From an uncultured Porphyromonadaceae bacterium (GTDB lineage: Bacteria > Bacteroidota > Bacteroidia > Bacteroidales > Muribaculaceae): a DNA stretch of 30,706 bases. The stretch covers positions 1-30,706 of the forward strand of contig CABUPJ010000043.1 of assembly GCA_902493335.1 (NCBI GenBank), read 5' to 3'. Below the pieces are notes generated by a model that did not search any database, had not been told where the DNA came from, and saw only the letters and a list, made by a program, of their open reading frames with translations. Position numbers and translations under genes: made by a program. Positions 8,790-15,192 of the stretch are shown here, piece by piece; position 1 is the first letter of the stretch, and every line of letters begins with the position of its first letter.

Positions 8790-8990
8790 CGGAAAAGCCG
8801 GATTGCATCCGGCTTTAGGAATGCTCACGCATTCACTACGAGGTCTTGCCTCATTTTGTTAAATTTGCGGTCTAAAGCAGAGGTCGTTTGTTCAATGGTT
8901 CTTTAAAGACCATGCAGAAGTCTGACCTACGCGGCTCATAGAATTCAAATTGGCCATAAAAGGCCGTATGATAGACTGTTTCCTATTGTA
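8790..8990 (+). ncRNA. Candidate IS110 bridge RNA in the left end
   Basis: The 5' non-coding end of the element folds into consecutive hairpins. The first has a perfect 10-base stem (8794-8803 with 8807-8816, loop TGC). The second is GAATGC/GCATTC (8819-8824 with 8829-8834). A third structure has an outer stem AGGTC/GACCT (8881-8885 with 8924-8928) and an inner stem ATGGT/ACCAT (8895-8899 with 8909-8913), separated by single-stranded strands of 9 and 10 bases. A 5' stem-loop followed by stems with internal loops is the layout known for IS110-group bridge RNAs, encoded upstream of the recombinase and guiding donor and target recognition. Exact RNA ends and guide assignments are not established. 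Confidence 0.5.
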
Positions 8991-9026
8991 GCCGCTGCTT
9001 TTTTTTACAAACTTAACTGATAAAGT

Positions 9027-10400
9027 ATGGCAAAGAAAAGAAAAATTTCAGTAAGTACCAAAAGTCAGCCGTTAAAAGTCACCCATCCCGATACCGCCGG
9101 TATAGACGTGGGTAAAACGCTGATGCAGGTCAGTGTCCCGGAAGACCGCAGTGAGAAAAGCAACCGTAGTTTCGGAACATTTACGAAAGATCTCAGAGAG
9201 ATAGTGCAGTGGCTCACGGGCTGCGGCATAAACCGTGTTGTGATGGAATCAACCGGTGTATACTGGATCCCATTGTTCCTTATGCTTCAGGAAGCGGGAA
9301 TGGAAGCCATACTTGTCAATGCCAGGGATGTAAAGAACATGTCCGGCAGAAAGACAGATGTCAATGATGCCGACTGGCTGCGGTTTCTCGGCAGTTGCGA
9401 CCTGATAAAACCTTGTTTTCAGGTGGCAGCGGTGGCACGGCGTTTACGGGAGTTCCACCGTCTGCGCGACATGAAGGTAAAGGATATGTCACGCGAGCTG
9501 CAGCATATGCAGAAAGCAATGGAGCAGATGAACATAAAGCCGGACAGTGCCATCAGTCATATTTCCGGTAAAAGCGGCATGGCAATCATACGGGCAATAC
9601 TGGCCGGAGAACGGAATCCACACGCTTTGGCTTCGCTCGCTGACTATAGATGTAAAAAGAGTAAAGAAACAATCGCAGCATCGCTGGATGGAACGTGGGA
9701 CATGGAGCATCTTTTGTCTCTTCAAATGGCAGTGGAGACCTATGACCATCTGGCGTCTCAGATTATAAGAATCGATTCAGAGATGGAGATGTTTCTAAAC
9801 AGCTGTCAGCTCTGGGATACAGCCAATGCATCTGTTTCAGATCTCTCTGCCGATAAAAGATGTGCGAAGCCCAAATGTCCTCTCAATTCAATCGGGTTCG
9901 ATGTAGAAATGCAGTCCTTTCTTATGTTCGGTGTCAACTTACCGGGTATTCCGGGAATCGGCGAGGGCACACTCCTGACACTGATGGCTGAACTCGGCCC
10001 GGATTTTACGACAAAATTCAGCACTTCCTCCAAGTTCTGTCGATGGTGCAACCTTACTCCTACCGATAATATTACAGGAGGAAGGATAATCAGCAGCCGG
10101 CTTCCCAAAAGGCCCAATCCTGTCGGGCAGGCATTAAGGCAGAGCGCCATAACCCTGAGAAACAGCAAAACTCCATTGGGTCAATACTTCAGACGGATGG
10201 CCACAAGACTTGGCCCGGCACAGGCTGTCGTCGCGACTGCTCACAAGACAGCAGAGATAATATATCTAATGGTCGATCGTAATGTGGAATATGATAATAG
10301 AAAAATTGAATCGAATGAGGCCCGGATTGTGGAAAACAAGATTAAATCACTTGAGAAACGGTTGGAAAAGCTCAAATCTCATCAATTTTCAAGTAATTGA
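9027..10400 (+). CDS. IS110-family transposase (bridge-RNA-type DEDD recombinase)
   Basis: A 457-residue transposase. The N-terminal RuvC-like DEDD domain shows Asp27 (GIDVGK), Glu74 (MESTGVYW) and Asp111 with Asp114 (GRKTDVNDADW). A long helical middle follows, and the C-terminal Transposase_20 domain has PGIPGIGEGT, the SRLPKRPNPVGQALRQSA stretch with candidate nucleophile Ser356/Ser357, and a basic C-terminal coiled tail (EKRLEKLK). All catalytic residues are present and the frame is intact, so it could be active. It is longer than common IS110 enzymes (about 330-400), mainly from an insertion between the helical region and PGIPGIG. The long upstream non-coding end places it with elements that carry the guide RNA 5' of the gene. 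Confidence 0.93.
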   Translation: MAKKRKISVSTKSQPLKVTHPDTAGIDVGKTLMQVSVPEDRSEKSNRSFGTFTKDLREIVQWLTGCGINRVVMESTGVYWIPLFLMLQEAGMEAILVNARDVKNMSGRKTDVNDADWLRFLGSCDLIKPCFQVAAVARRLREFHRLRDMKVKDMSRELQHMQKAMEQMNIKPDSAISHISGKSGMAIIRAILAGERNPHALASLADYRCKKSKETIAASLDGTWDMEHLLSLQMAVETYDHLASQIIRIDSEMEMFLNSCQLWDTANASVSDLSADKRCAKPKCPLNSIGFDVEMQSFLMFGVNLPGIPGIGEGTLLTLMAELGPDFTTKFSTSSKFCRWCNLTPTDNITGGRIISSRLPKRPNPVGQALRQSAITLRNSKTPLGQYFRRMATRLGPAQAVVATAHKTAEIIYLMVDRNVEYDNRKIESNEARIVENKIKSLEKRLEKLKSHQFSSN

Positions 10401-10698
10401 TACTCAGATATATAAAAGCCGTTATATGATAGAACAAAATTTCTATTTTTTCTTTTGTCCTCGTGCTTTTGATTGTGTCGAGTAAGACGTCAGGCGATAT
10501 GGAACTACGGCTTCAGCCGTAGTAGCTGACAAGTTGACTGAATTAGCCGCGTTTAGAGCCGATATCACATGGAATTGGTAAATATGGCCGACTCGATGGA
10601 GCTGCCAGCCAATACATTAAAAGCCGGTTCGATTTTTCTGTTTAGAGCTTGTTCAATTATGTACAGGCATGGACATGATTTAGAGGGATAATTATATA
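10401..10698. other. Intergenic region with element right end
   Basis: 298 bases without a convincing gene. It holds the right non-coding end of the IS110 element, a perfect hairpin at 10504-10523, the second flanking repeat (10523-10544), and two copies of GTTTAGAGC (10551-10559 and 10640-10648). A 40-codon frame at 10569-10691 starts with ATG but has no recognisable relatives or ribosome-binding site, and I do not call it a gene. Confidence 0.6.
10504..10523. repeat. Perfect 8-bp hairpin, REP-like or terminator
   Basis: ACTACGGC and GCCGTAGT (10504-10511 with 10516-10523) pair perfectly around the loop TTCA. There is no T-run after it on either strand, so an intrinsic terminator is not supported. 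It abuts the 22-base flanking repeat of the IS110 element. It may be a repetitive palindromic unit or a structured element end. Confidence 0.6.
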
Positions 10699-11313
10699 TT
10701 ATTGTCGTGCAGGTTCTTGGAATATTACAGAATCAGGTACATATTGCCTAATCCTCGGTTCTGAAAGCCATTGCATAATCAAGCATAATTTATGAAATTT
10801 ATTGTTGAATTCTAAACTGTCGGGTCCTGAAAATGTGACTGAACAGTCTGTGGTAAATTCAACGTCGGAATAAGGATTAATAACCGAAATAGTTTTATAA
10901 ATTGTCATGTAGGGCTTGTTTTTGATGGGTGTCATTTTTAGACTTTTAGTGACAAATGTATCAAATGCCCATGATAAAAGAGATTTATTGGCGCAAAAAA
11001 ACGCGCAAGAATCAAATTGGGAAAAACTTATGGCCTCTGTCAAATTTCGATTACCTGCGTAATCGATTCTGCCGCTATATACTCTAAAATGGTTGTTGAC
11101 TTTTGTTAATAGTGTCCATGATTGACCGTAATGGCCGCGGGAATAAAAAACCACGGGGTATTTTTCAGTTAAGGATATAAGCGAATCGGGTAATGTTCGG
11201 TATATTAGATTTATCGCTGTTGAATCGTACCGGTCGATTTTAGGCCTTTTATATGATATGGCCAAGAAAGAACATATAAACAGACCACCAATAATCAATA
11301 ATATTCTTTTCAT
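10699..11313 (-). CDS. Membrane-anchored protein of unknown function, third gene of coupled operon
   Basis: A 204-residue protein I do not recognise. An N-terminal hydrophobic segment (about 4-20, after MKR) is a signal anchor or uncleaved signal peptide, so the bulk should face the periplasm. The rest mixes beta and alpha segments, with Cys residues at several places and no catalytic motif I can name. Its ATG overlaps the stop of the RHS-tail gene as ATGA, so translation is probably coupled, and it is AT-rich like its two upstream neighbours. By position it could be an immunity protein for the putative peptidase before it, as in polymorphic toxin loci, but nothing in its sequence proves this. 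An accessory or substrate-binding partner is equally possible. Confidence 0.7.
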   Translation of the reverse strand: MKRILLIIGGLFICSFLAISYKRPKIDRYDSTAINLIYRTLPDSLISLTEKYPVVFYSRGHYGQSWTLLTKVNNHFRVYSGRIDYAGNRNLTEAISFSQFDSCAFFCANKSLLSWAFDTFVTKSLKMTPIKNKPYMTIYKTISVINPYSDVEFTTDCSVTFSGPDSLEFNNKFHKLCLIMQWLSEPRIRQYVPDSVIFQEPARQ

Positions 11314-12128
11314 CTAAAAGAAGGTAAAAGTGTGGGATTGGGTATCGGAGCCTTTTCTCTTCCGTGGTTTATGCCAGTATTGATAAAAGGAATCCCCATT
11401 ACCCTAAGTATTAAGTTTTCAGTTCTTATCGCTTGTATGTGTTGAAAGCTGTCTCCTAATCCTGTAGCCCATGAACGGCCATGCCCTAATATCTCATGTC
11501 CTGTTGTCACGGCTCTGCCGTTTGAATGCATTCCATCAATGACGATGACAGAATGAGACCCATTTTTAGTTTGTACAGTAGCTCCAGCTCCACCATCCCC
11601 CATTATCAGCCATAATGGTAGACCACCATTTTTTTCAAGAATTTGTGGCATATAGGCTGCAGCCTCACCATTCATATAGCCGGGTAAAAAAGATTTTTCG
11701 CCTTTGTCGGATAGAACGCCATTGGAATATTGGTATTCGACTTTATGTACGTCATTAGAATTTATCGTGTTGACCACCATATCTACCAACGCCTGTTGAT
11801 CTTCGTTTAATGAGATTCCATTGAAGGCTGTGGAAAGCGCTTCGGTAGATATAGGGGCAAATGTTTTTCCATTCTGTTTTTTGCCCGATTGAACAATAAG
11901 ATTCCTGAAATTTGCAAATTCGTCACCGGGAAACATTGCTCTAAAATCTTCCACAGCCATTGATGCGTCTTTTTTGGTCACGCCTTCTATTATGCATCCG
12001 GTAGGATCTATATAATTTGCCGGATTACCGCTGCAATAAGCATATGGAGATAAATGTGAATATGCCTTTGCCGATAATGAAAGCAGCAAAATAAAAATGA
12101 TTGAAAATAATAGTTTGATATGTTTCAT
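11310..12128 (-). CDS. Secreted RHS-core-tail protein with HEILGH putative metallopeptidase domain
   Basis: A 272-residue protein with a signal peptide (MKHIKLLFSIIFILLLSLSA, cut near KA-YS). Directly after it stands the end of an RHS-associated core, HLSPYAYCSGNPANYIDPTG (25-44), the hallmark that joins RHS/YD-repeat shells to C-terminal toxin tips. No RHS repeats precede it. The remaining 225 residues form a tip-like domain with TGHEILGHGRSW; His211, Glu212 and His216 give an HExxxH pattern, the spacing known from dipeptidyl peptidase III (HELLGH), not the common HExxH. His230 or Glu237 (in RTEN) could be a third zinc ligand. The start overlaps the stop of the transglutaminase-like gene and its stop overlaps the next start, both as ATGA. 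A toxin role is inference. Confidence 0.78.
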   Translation of the reverse strand: MKHIKLLFSIIFILLLSLSAKAYSHLSPYAYCSGNPANYIDPTGCIIEGVTKKDASMAVEDFRAMFPGDEFANFRNLIVQSGKKQNGKTFAPISTEALSTAFNGISLNEDQQALVDMVVNTINSNDVHKVEYQYSNGVLSDKGEKSFLPGYMNGEAAAYMPQILEKNGGLPLWLIMGDGGAGATVQTKNGSHSVIVIDGMHSNGRAVTTGHEILGHGRSWATGLGDSFQHIQAIRTENLILRVMGIPFINTGINHGREKAPIPNPTLLPSFR

Positions 12129-13159
12129 TTCGGTAATAATTTTTCTTGTGTATATTTTTGGGCTTCTATAGCTTGTTGCATCCTGTGTTCGCGAAATGCA
12201 TCTGTTTCCTCGGTCATATACGTTTTATCTAAGACATACTTGGTTTCGGTCATCAAGTCGATGAGATAATAAGCGTAATCATCAAAATTATTATAATTTG
12301 ATAAAAGATAACGTTTAAGCATACATTCGAGGGATTTATATCGTATTATCAGCGCATTGGGATTCATAAGAAAGAATTCGAGAGAGCGACTTGTGCAATA
12401 AAAGGTAAACTCGTCATAGCGATTGAATTTTTCGTTATATCCAAAAGCCAAATCGGCCATTTGACAAGCTATGGTCTGTATTTCAGTCATTGGGGTCATA
12501 TAAGTGCCGGCAATAATAGCTGAATCACGAATTTCAAAATCCTGTCTGATCCAAAAGGCAGGTTGCATTTGGTGTGTGGTCAATTCAAGGTTAATCCACT
12601 CTTCGGGCGTAAGATTGTCCTTGTCCTCATACATAATATAATTATGGTATGGAGCATGGGCGATAGCAACATTAGCTCCAATTTCATTTGCAAGGATTTT
12701 ATACATCCAAGGTAGAGAACGGCATTGGCCCTTATGCGTTTTTAGAACTTTTGACACAAATTGACGCTCCCATGGCTCATCATCCATTGAAAAGGTTTCA
12801 AAGTCATAGGTATATGGTTTGTACCCATTCCCCGAATATGGATTGAAAAAATAGGCATTGAGTGCCATTTGTTTTCCTGTTTTATAGGCGCTGAGATTAT
12901 TTACATCGTAAAATAAGCGGATATAGTTCGTTATCCTGTCTATTTCATCGCAGAAGTCTGTTTCATAATCCAGATTTCCCTCATAATACGCCCATTCGGC
13001 AAGATAGACAGCCCTCTTAATAGATAAAGAGTCTCGCCCGGCGAGCATATCTGACATCTCATTAAAAGCTGACACATAGTAATCTTCAGCTATCATTTGC
13101 CTGGCATAGACAGATAGTTGTATAAGCATAAATGATATAACAAATGTCAACTTTTTCAT
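12125..13159 (-). CDS. Secreted transglutaminase-like (papain-fold) protein
   Basis: A 344-residue protein from the ATG at 13159, chosen because it begins a clean signal peptide (MKKLTFVISFMLIQLSVYA); the frame continues upstream to 13222 but that extension reads through a promoter-like sequence. After a helical N-domain, THKGQCRSLPWMYKILANEIG (141-161) followed by APYHNYI (169-175) matches the Cys-helix and His strand of transglutaminase-like folds, with Cys146 and His172 as likely catalytic pair; an acidic third residue may lie in the INLE segment near 190. The C-terminal 140 residues are helical. It is the first gene of an AT-rich coupled trio and overlaps the RHS-tail gene by ATGA. It might be a protease, amidase or crosslinking enzyme; the substrate is unknown. 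Confidence 0.75.
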   Translation of the reverse strand: MKKLTFVISFMLIQLSVYARQMIAEDYYVSAFNEMSDMLAGRDSLSIKRAVYLAEWAYYEGNLDYETDFCDEIDRITNYIRLFYDVNNLSAYKTGKQMALNAYFFNPYSGNGYKPYTYDFETFSMDDEPWERQFVSKVLKTHKGQCRSLPWMYKILANEIGANVAIAHAPYHNYIMYEDKDNLTPEEWINLELTTHQMQPAFWIRQDFEIRDSAIIAGTYMTPMTEIQTIACQMADLAFGYNEKFNRYDEFTFYCTSRSLEFFLMNPNALIIRYKSLECMLKRYLLSNYNNFDDYAYYLIDLMTETKYVLDKTYMTEETDAFREHRMQQAIEAQKYTQEKLLPK

Positions 13160-13163
13160 TTGG

Positions 13164-13194
13164 CAAATATAATACAAGAACATATATAGACAAT
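13164..13194 (-). promoter_or_regulatory. Putative promoter of three-gene operon, nearly leaderless
   Basis: On the minus strand ATTG (13194-13191), 19 bases, then TATATTTG (13171-13164) fits TTTG-N19-TAnnTTTG with one mismatch. The -7 box ends only 4 bases before the ATG at 13159, so transcription would start at or next to the start codon. Confidence 0.4.
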
Positions 13195-13366
13195 AGATTG
13201 CTAATATGTTATAAAACAACATCCGAAAATTTGAAAAAGGAAATCAGCGTCATGTAGACGTTTGTCCGCTTGTTGTCACCTGTCTGCGCAGGCCGGCGCA
13301 TGACGTGCCCGGTCCTACGCGGCAATCAGTAAAATTATCACCTTCCAGGCGACTTTTTGCCGCCGA

Positions 13367-13424
13367 AAGAACACAAGATGACAGAACATAAGAAAAAATT
13401 CTTGTGTTCTTATGTTCTGTGTTC
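13367..13424. terminator. Interleaved inverted repeats between operons
   Basis: AAGAACACAAG (13367-13377) is perfectly complementary to 13401-13411, and ACAGAACATAAG (13381-13392) to 13409-13420. The two pairings interleave and partly exclude each other, and a third arm TGTGTTC (13418-13424) can also pair with the first. The cluster lies just past the 3' end of the nine-gene operon and ahead of the three-gene operon, so it may end transcription, though no T-run follows the stem directly. Confidence 0.5.
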
Positions 13425-13465
13425 GAATGTTTGTTCTTTAGTTTGTCTTTATGTCTGAAATTGCC

Positions 13466-13807
13466 TCAGATTATTCTCGCCTTGAGGCCGAGGGCGGTGA
13501 GGCGGGCGAGGACTTCCTTGCGGCGGTCGCCCTGGATGAGTATTTCGCCCCCGCGGGCCGAACCGCCTGTGCCGAGGCTGCGTTTGAGCTGCGACGCTAT
13601 GTCGGCGACGGCGTCGTCGCTGACGGTGAATCCGGTGATGATGGTCGCTGTCTTGCCGGCGCGGCCTTTGCGCTCGAGCACGATGTCGAGGCGGCCGGTC
13701 TGACGTTCTTCGGTCGGGTCGTCGCCGTCAGGCACGTCAATGGCCGGCGCATCGGCGTCAGCCATAGTGTCGCGCAGCGACTGCAGTGAGTCAAGCCAAT
13801 TGTCCAT
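13466..13807 (-). CDS. SUI1/YciH-type translation initiation factor homologue
   Basis: A 113-residue protein whose C-terminal 75 residues form a SUI1 (eIF1-like) domain: ERKGRAGKTATIITGF, a helix with IASQLKRSLGTGGSARGG, EILIQGD and a final VLARLTALGL helix. The GTGGSARGG loop is the most conserved part of the family. The N-terminal 35 residues are acidic and probably disordered. Bacterial YciH proteins bind the 30S subunit and influence initiation fidelity. It is the last gene of the minus-strand operon, 18 bases after the upstream lipoprotein gene. Confidence 0.9.
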   Translation of the reverse strand: MDNWLDSLQSLRDTMADADAPAIDVPDGDDPTEERQTGRLDIVLERKGRAGKTATIITGFTVSDDAVADIASQLKRSLGTGGSARGGEILIQGDRRKEVLARLTALGLKARII

Positions 13808-13825
13808 AGGTGATTAAACTGAGTG

Positions 13826-14329
13826 TCAGTCCTGACTGAAACGGTTGGGGTGGTCGTGATATTCGGCAGGCTCGACGGCGAGCATGCTGTCGGCTTCGTC
13901 GATGATTATAGGAGTCTCGTCGGTGATGCTGTCGGGCCTTTCGCCGAGCGACTGCGATATGCGGCTGAGCAGAAGAAGCTGTGACTGCTGGTCGAGCGGA
14001 CATTTCTGGAAGAACGCCGAGACCGAGTCGGCCGAGCGTTCGCCTGCGTCGCGGAAACAGCGTGTTGCCATGGCTATGTTGTCGTCTTCGGCCGAGTAGT
14101 CGGCGAGCTTGATGAACATCAGGGTCAGGCGGCAGAGCTGGTCGACGCTGAGTGTGCCTATGCGCGCCGGGGTGACGAGGCTGTCGCACATCGTCTGCAC
14201 TTCGGCGTAGCGGCCGTCTTCATAGAGAGCTTCGGCGCGGGTGACCGGGTCGCCTGTCTGGCCGATGCCGCCGCACGATATCGCGGCTGCTGTAACCGTT
14301 GTTATGACTGTCAGTTTAAGAAAATTCAT
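13826..14329 (-). CDS. Lipoprotein with helical repeats, function unknown
   Basis: A 167-residue lipoprotein: MNFLKLTVITTVTAAAISC gives a lipobox AISC with Cys19. Gly-Gly follows the Cys, not acidic residues, so a periplasm-facing position is more likely than surface display. The segment TRAEALYEDGRYAEVQTMCDSL resembles one TPR-like helix pair, and the rest is mostly helical with an acidic C-terminus. Length and placement (operon between the small membrane protein and the SUI1 gene) give no function. The gaps on both sides are 15-18 bases, so it is part of the operon. Confidence 0.75.
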   Translation of the reverse strand: MNFLKLTVITTVTAAAISCGGIGQTGDPVTRAEALYEDGRYAEVQTMCDSLVTPARIGTLSVDQLCRLTLMFIKLADYSAEDDNIAMATRCFRDAGERSADSVSAFFQKCPLDQQSQLLLLSRISQSLGERPDSITDETPIIIDEADSMLAVEPAEYHDHPNRFSQD

Positions 14330-14344
14330 AGAAAGTTAATGCGC

Positions 14345-14626
14345 TTATTCGCCGGTAGGAGGTGTGGCGGCAGGCACGTCGGGTTCTGTGATGACTTCGT
14401 CGAAAGTCTGACCATCGGGATTCTGCCAGGCGCTTTCAGAGGGCGAGAGACTGTCGGCGGCAGTGCGGTAGATGTCGGTGACGTTGTCGCCCTGCGGGGT
14501 GTCGACGTGGGTGCCCGCGTCGAGCCAGCCGATGTAATAGAGAAGACCCATGACGATGGCTGCGACGATAAGGCCGACGAGCAGCCACACCCAGAAACGG
14601 ATGCCTTGTGATTTTTGAGGAGACAT
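14345..14626 (-). CDS. Small single-pass membrane protein, function unknown
   Basis: A 93-residue protein with one transmembrane helix (about 11-33, FWVWLLVGLIVAAIVMGLLY) after a short basic N-terminus, and an acidic, Pro/Thr-rich tail that looks disordered. I recognise no domain. It sits 22 bases after ribH and 15 bases before the lipoprotein gene, with normal GC-rich codon use, so it is a real operon member. It may pair with the next lipoprotein at the membrane, which is inference. Confidence 0.7.
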   Translation of the reverse strand: MSPQKSQGIRFWVWLLVGLIVAAIVMGLLYYIGWLDAGTHVDTPQGDNVTDIYRTAADSLSPSESAWQNPDGQTFDEVITEPDVPAATPPTGE

Positions 14627-14648
14627 GATAGCGAATTATTTTAACGGG

Positions 14649-15140
14649 TTATAAATTTTTTACTTTCTCGACAAAGTCAATCATCTTTATGGCGGCTTCG
14701 GCGGCTTCTGAGCCTTTGTTGCCGAGGCGTCCGCCGGCGCGGTCGAGGGCGTCCTGCTGGTTGTCGACAGTGAGGACGCCGAAGATGACGGGGATGTCGC
14801 AGTCGGCGTTGAGAGCTGTGACACCCTGAGTGACGCTGTCACAGACGTAGTCGAAGTGGGGGGTGCCGCCGCGTATGACGCAGCCGAAGACGATGACGGC
14901 GTCGTAGAGGCTGGTCTCTATGAGCTGTGAGGCGGCGAAGGTGAGTTCGACGGTGCCGGGCACGTTGTAGACGTCGATGTCTTCTTTGGCATAGCCTTCA
15001 CGACGGAATACTTCAAGGGCGCCGTCGGTGAGGGCCGATGTGATGTGGCCGTTCCATTCGGCGGCAACGATGGCTACGCGGCATGAAGAGGGATGCGGGA
15101 GTGCTGTGCGCGGGGCGCTATGAGGATTCTGAGTCGACAT
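14649..15140 (-). CDS. ribH: 6,7-dimethyl-8-ribityllumazine synthase
   Basis: A 163-residue riboflavin-pathway enzyme that condenses 5-amino-6-ribitylamino-uracil with 3,4-dihydroxy-2-butanone 4-phosphate. Family motifs are complete: Trp29-Asn30 after IVAAE, PGTVE (61-65), GCVIRGGTPHFDYV (86-99) with catalytic His95, and the C-terminal GVLTVDNQQDALDRAGG helix start. An extra 20 residues precede the core and are probably disordered. It is 52 bases after the PfkB-like gene, the widest gap within this operon, so an internal promoter is possible, though no TAnnTTTG box is seen there. Confidence 0.96.
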   Translation of the reverse strand: MSTQNPHSAPRTALPHPSSCRVAIVAAEWNGHITSALTDGALEVFRREGYAKEDIDVYNVPGTVELTFAASQLIETSLYDAVIVFGCVIRGGTPHFDYVCDSVTQGVTALNADCDIPVIFGVLTVDNQQDALDRAGGRLGNKGSEAAEAAIKMIDFVEKVKNL

Positions 15141-15192
15141 TTTTATTGTTTTATTATTATTTTTATAACACGTTGACGATATGAAATGTTTG

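Larger units (their letters stand above)
8693..10544 (+). mobile_element. IS110-family insertion sequence (limits approximate)
   Basis: An intact DEDD transposase gene is flanked by a 340-base 5' and a shorter 3' non-coding end. A 22-base imperfect direct repeat, beginning TAGCT and ending TTGACTGAATT, occurs at 8693-8714 and 10523-10544 (20 of 22 identical) and brackets the element 1830 bases apart. I use these as provisional limits. IS110 elements usually lack terminal inverted repeats and duplicate only a very short core, so the repeat may instead be target-related or part of both ends. The insertion lies between the SGNH esterase and the three-gene operon and breaks no recognisable gene. 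Confidence 0.7.

Noticed and set aside
10569..10691. 40-codon frame after the IS110 element
   Set aside because: No ribosome-binding site, no relatives I recognise, and it lies in a region of element remnants.
11310..12128. Classical HExxH zincin
   Set aside because: The motif is H-E-I-L-G-H, one residue longer than HExxH, so I describe it as HExxxH.
13160..13222. Longer N-terminus of the transglutaminase-like protein
   Set aside because: It would place 21 residues before a clean signal peptide and overlaps a promoter-like sequence.
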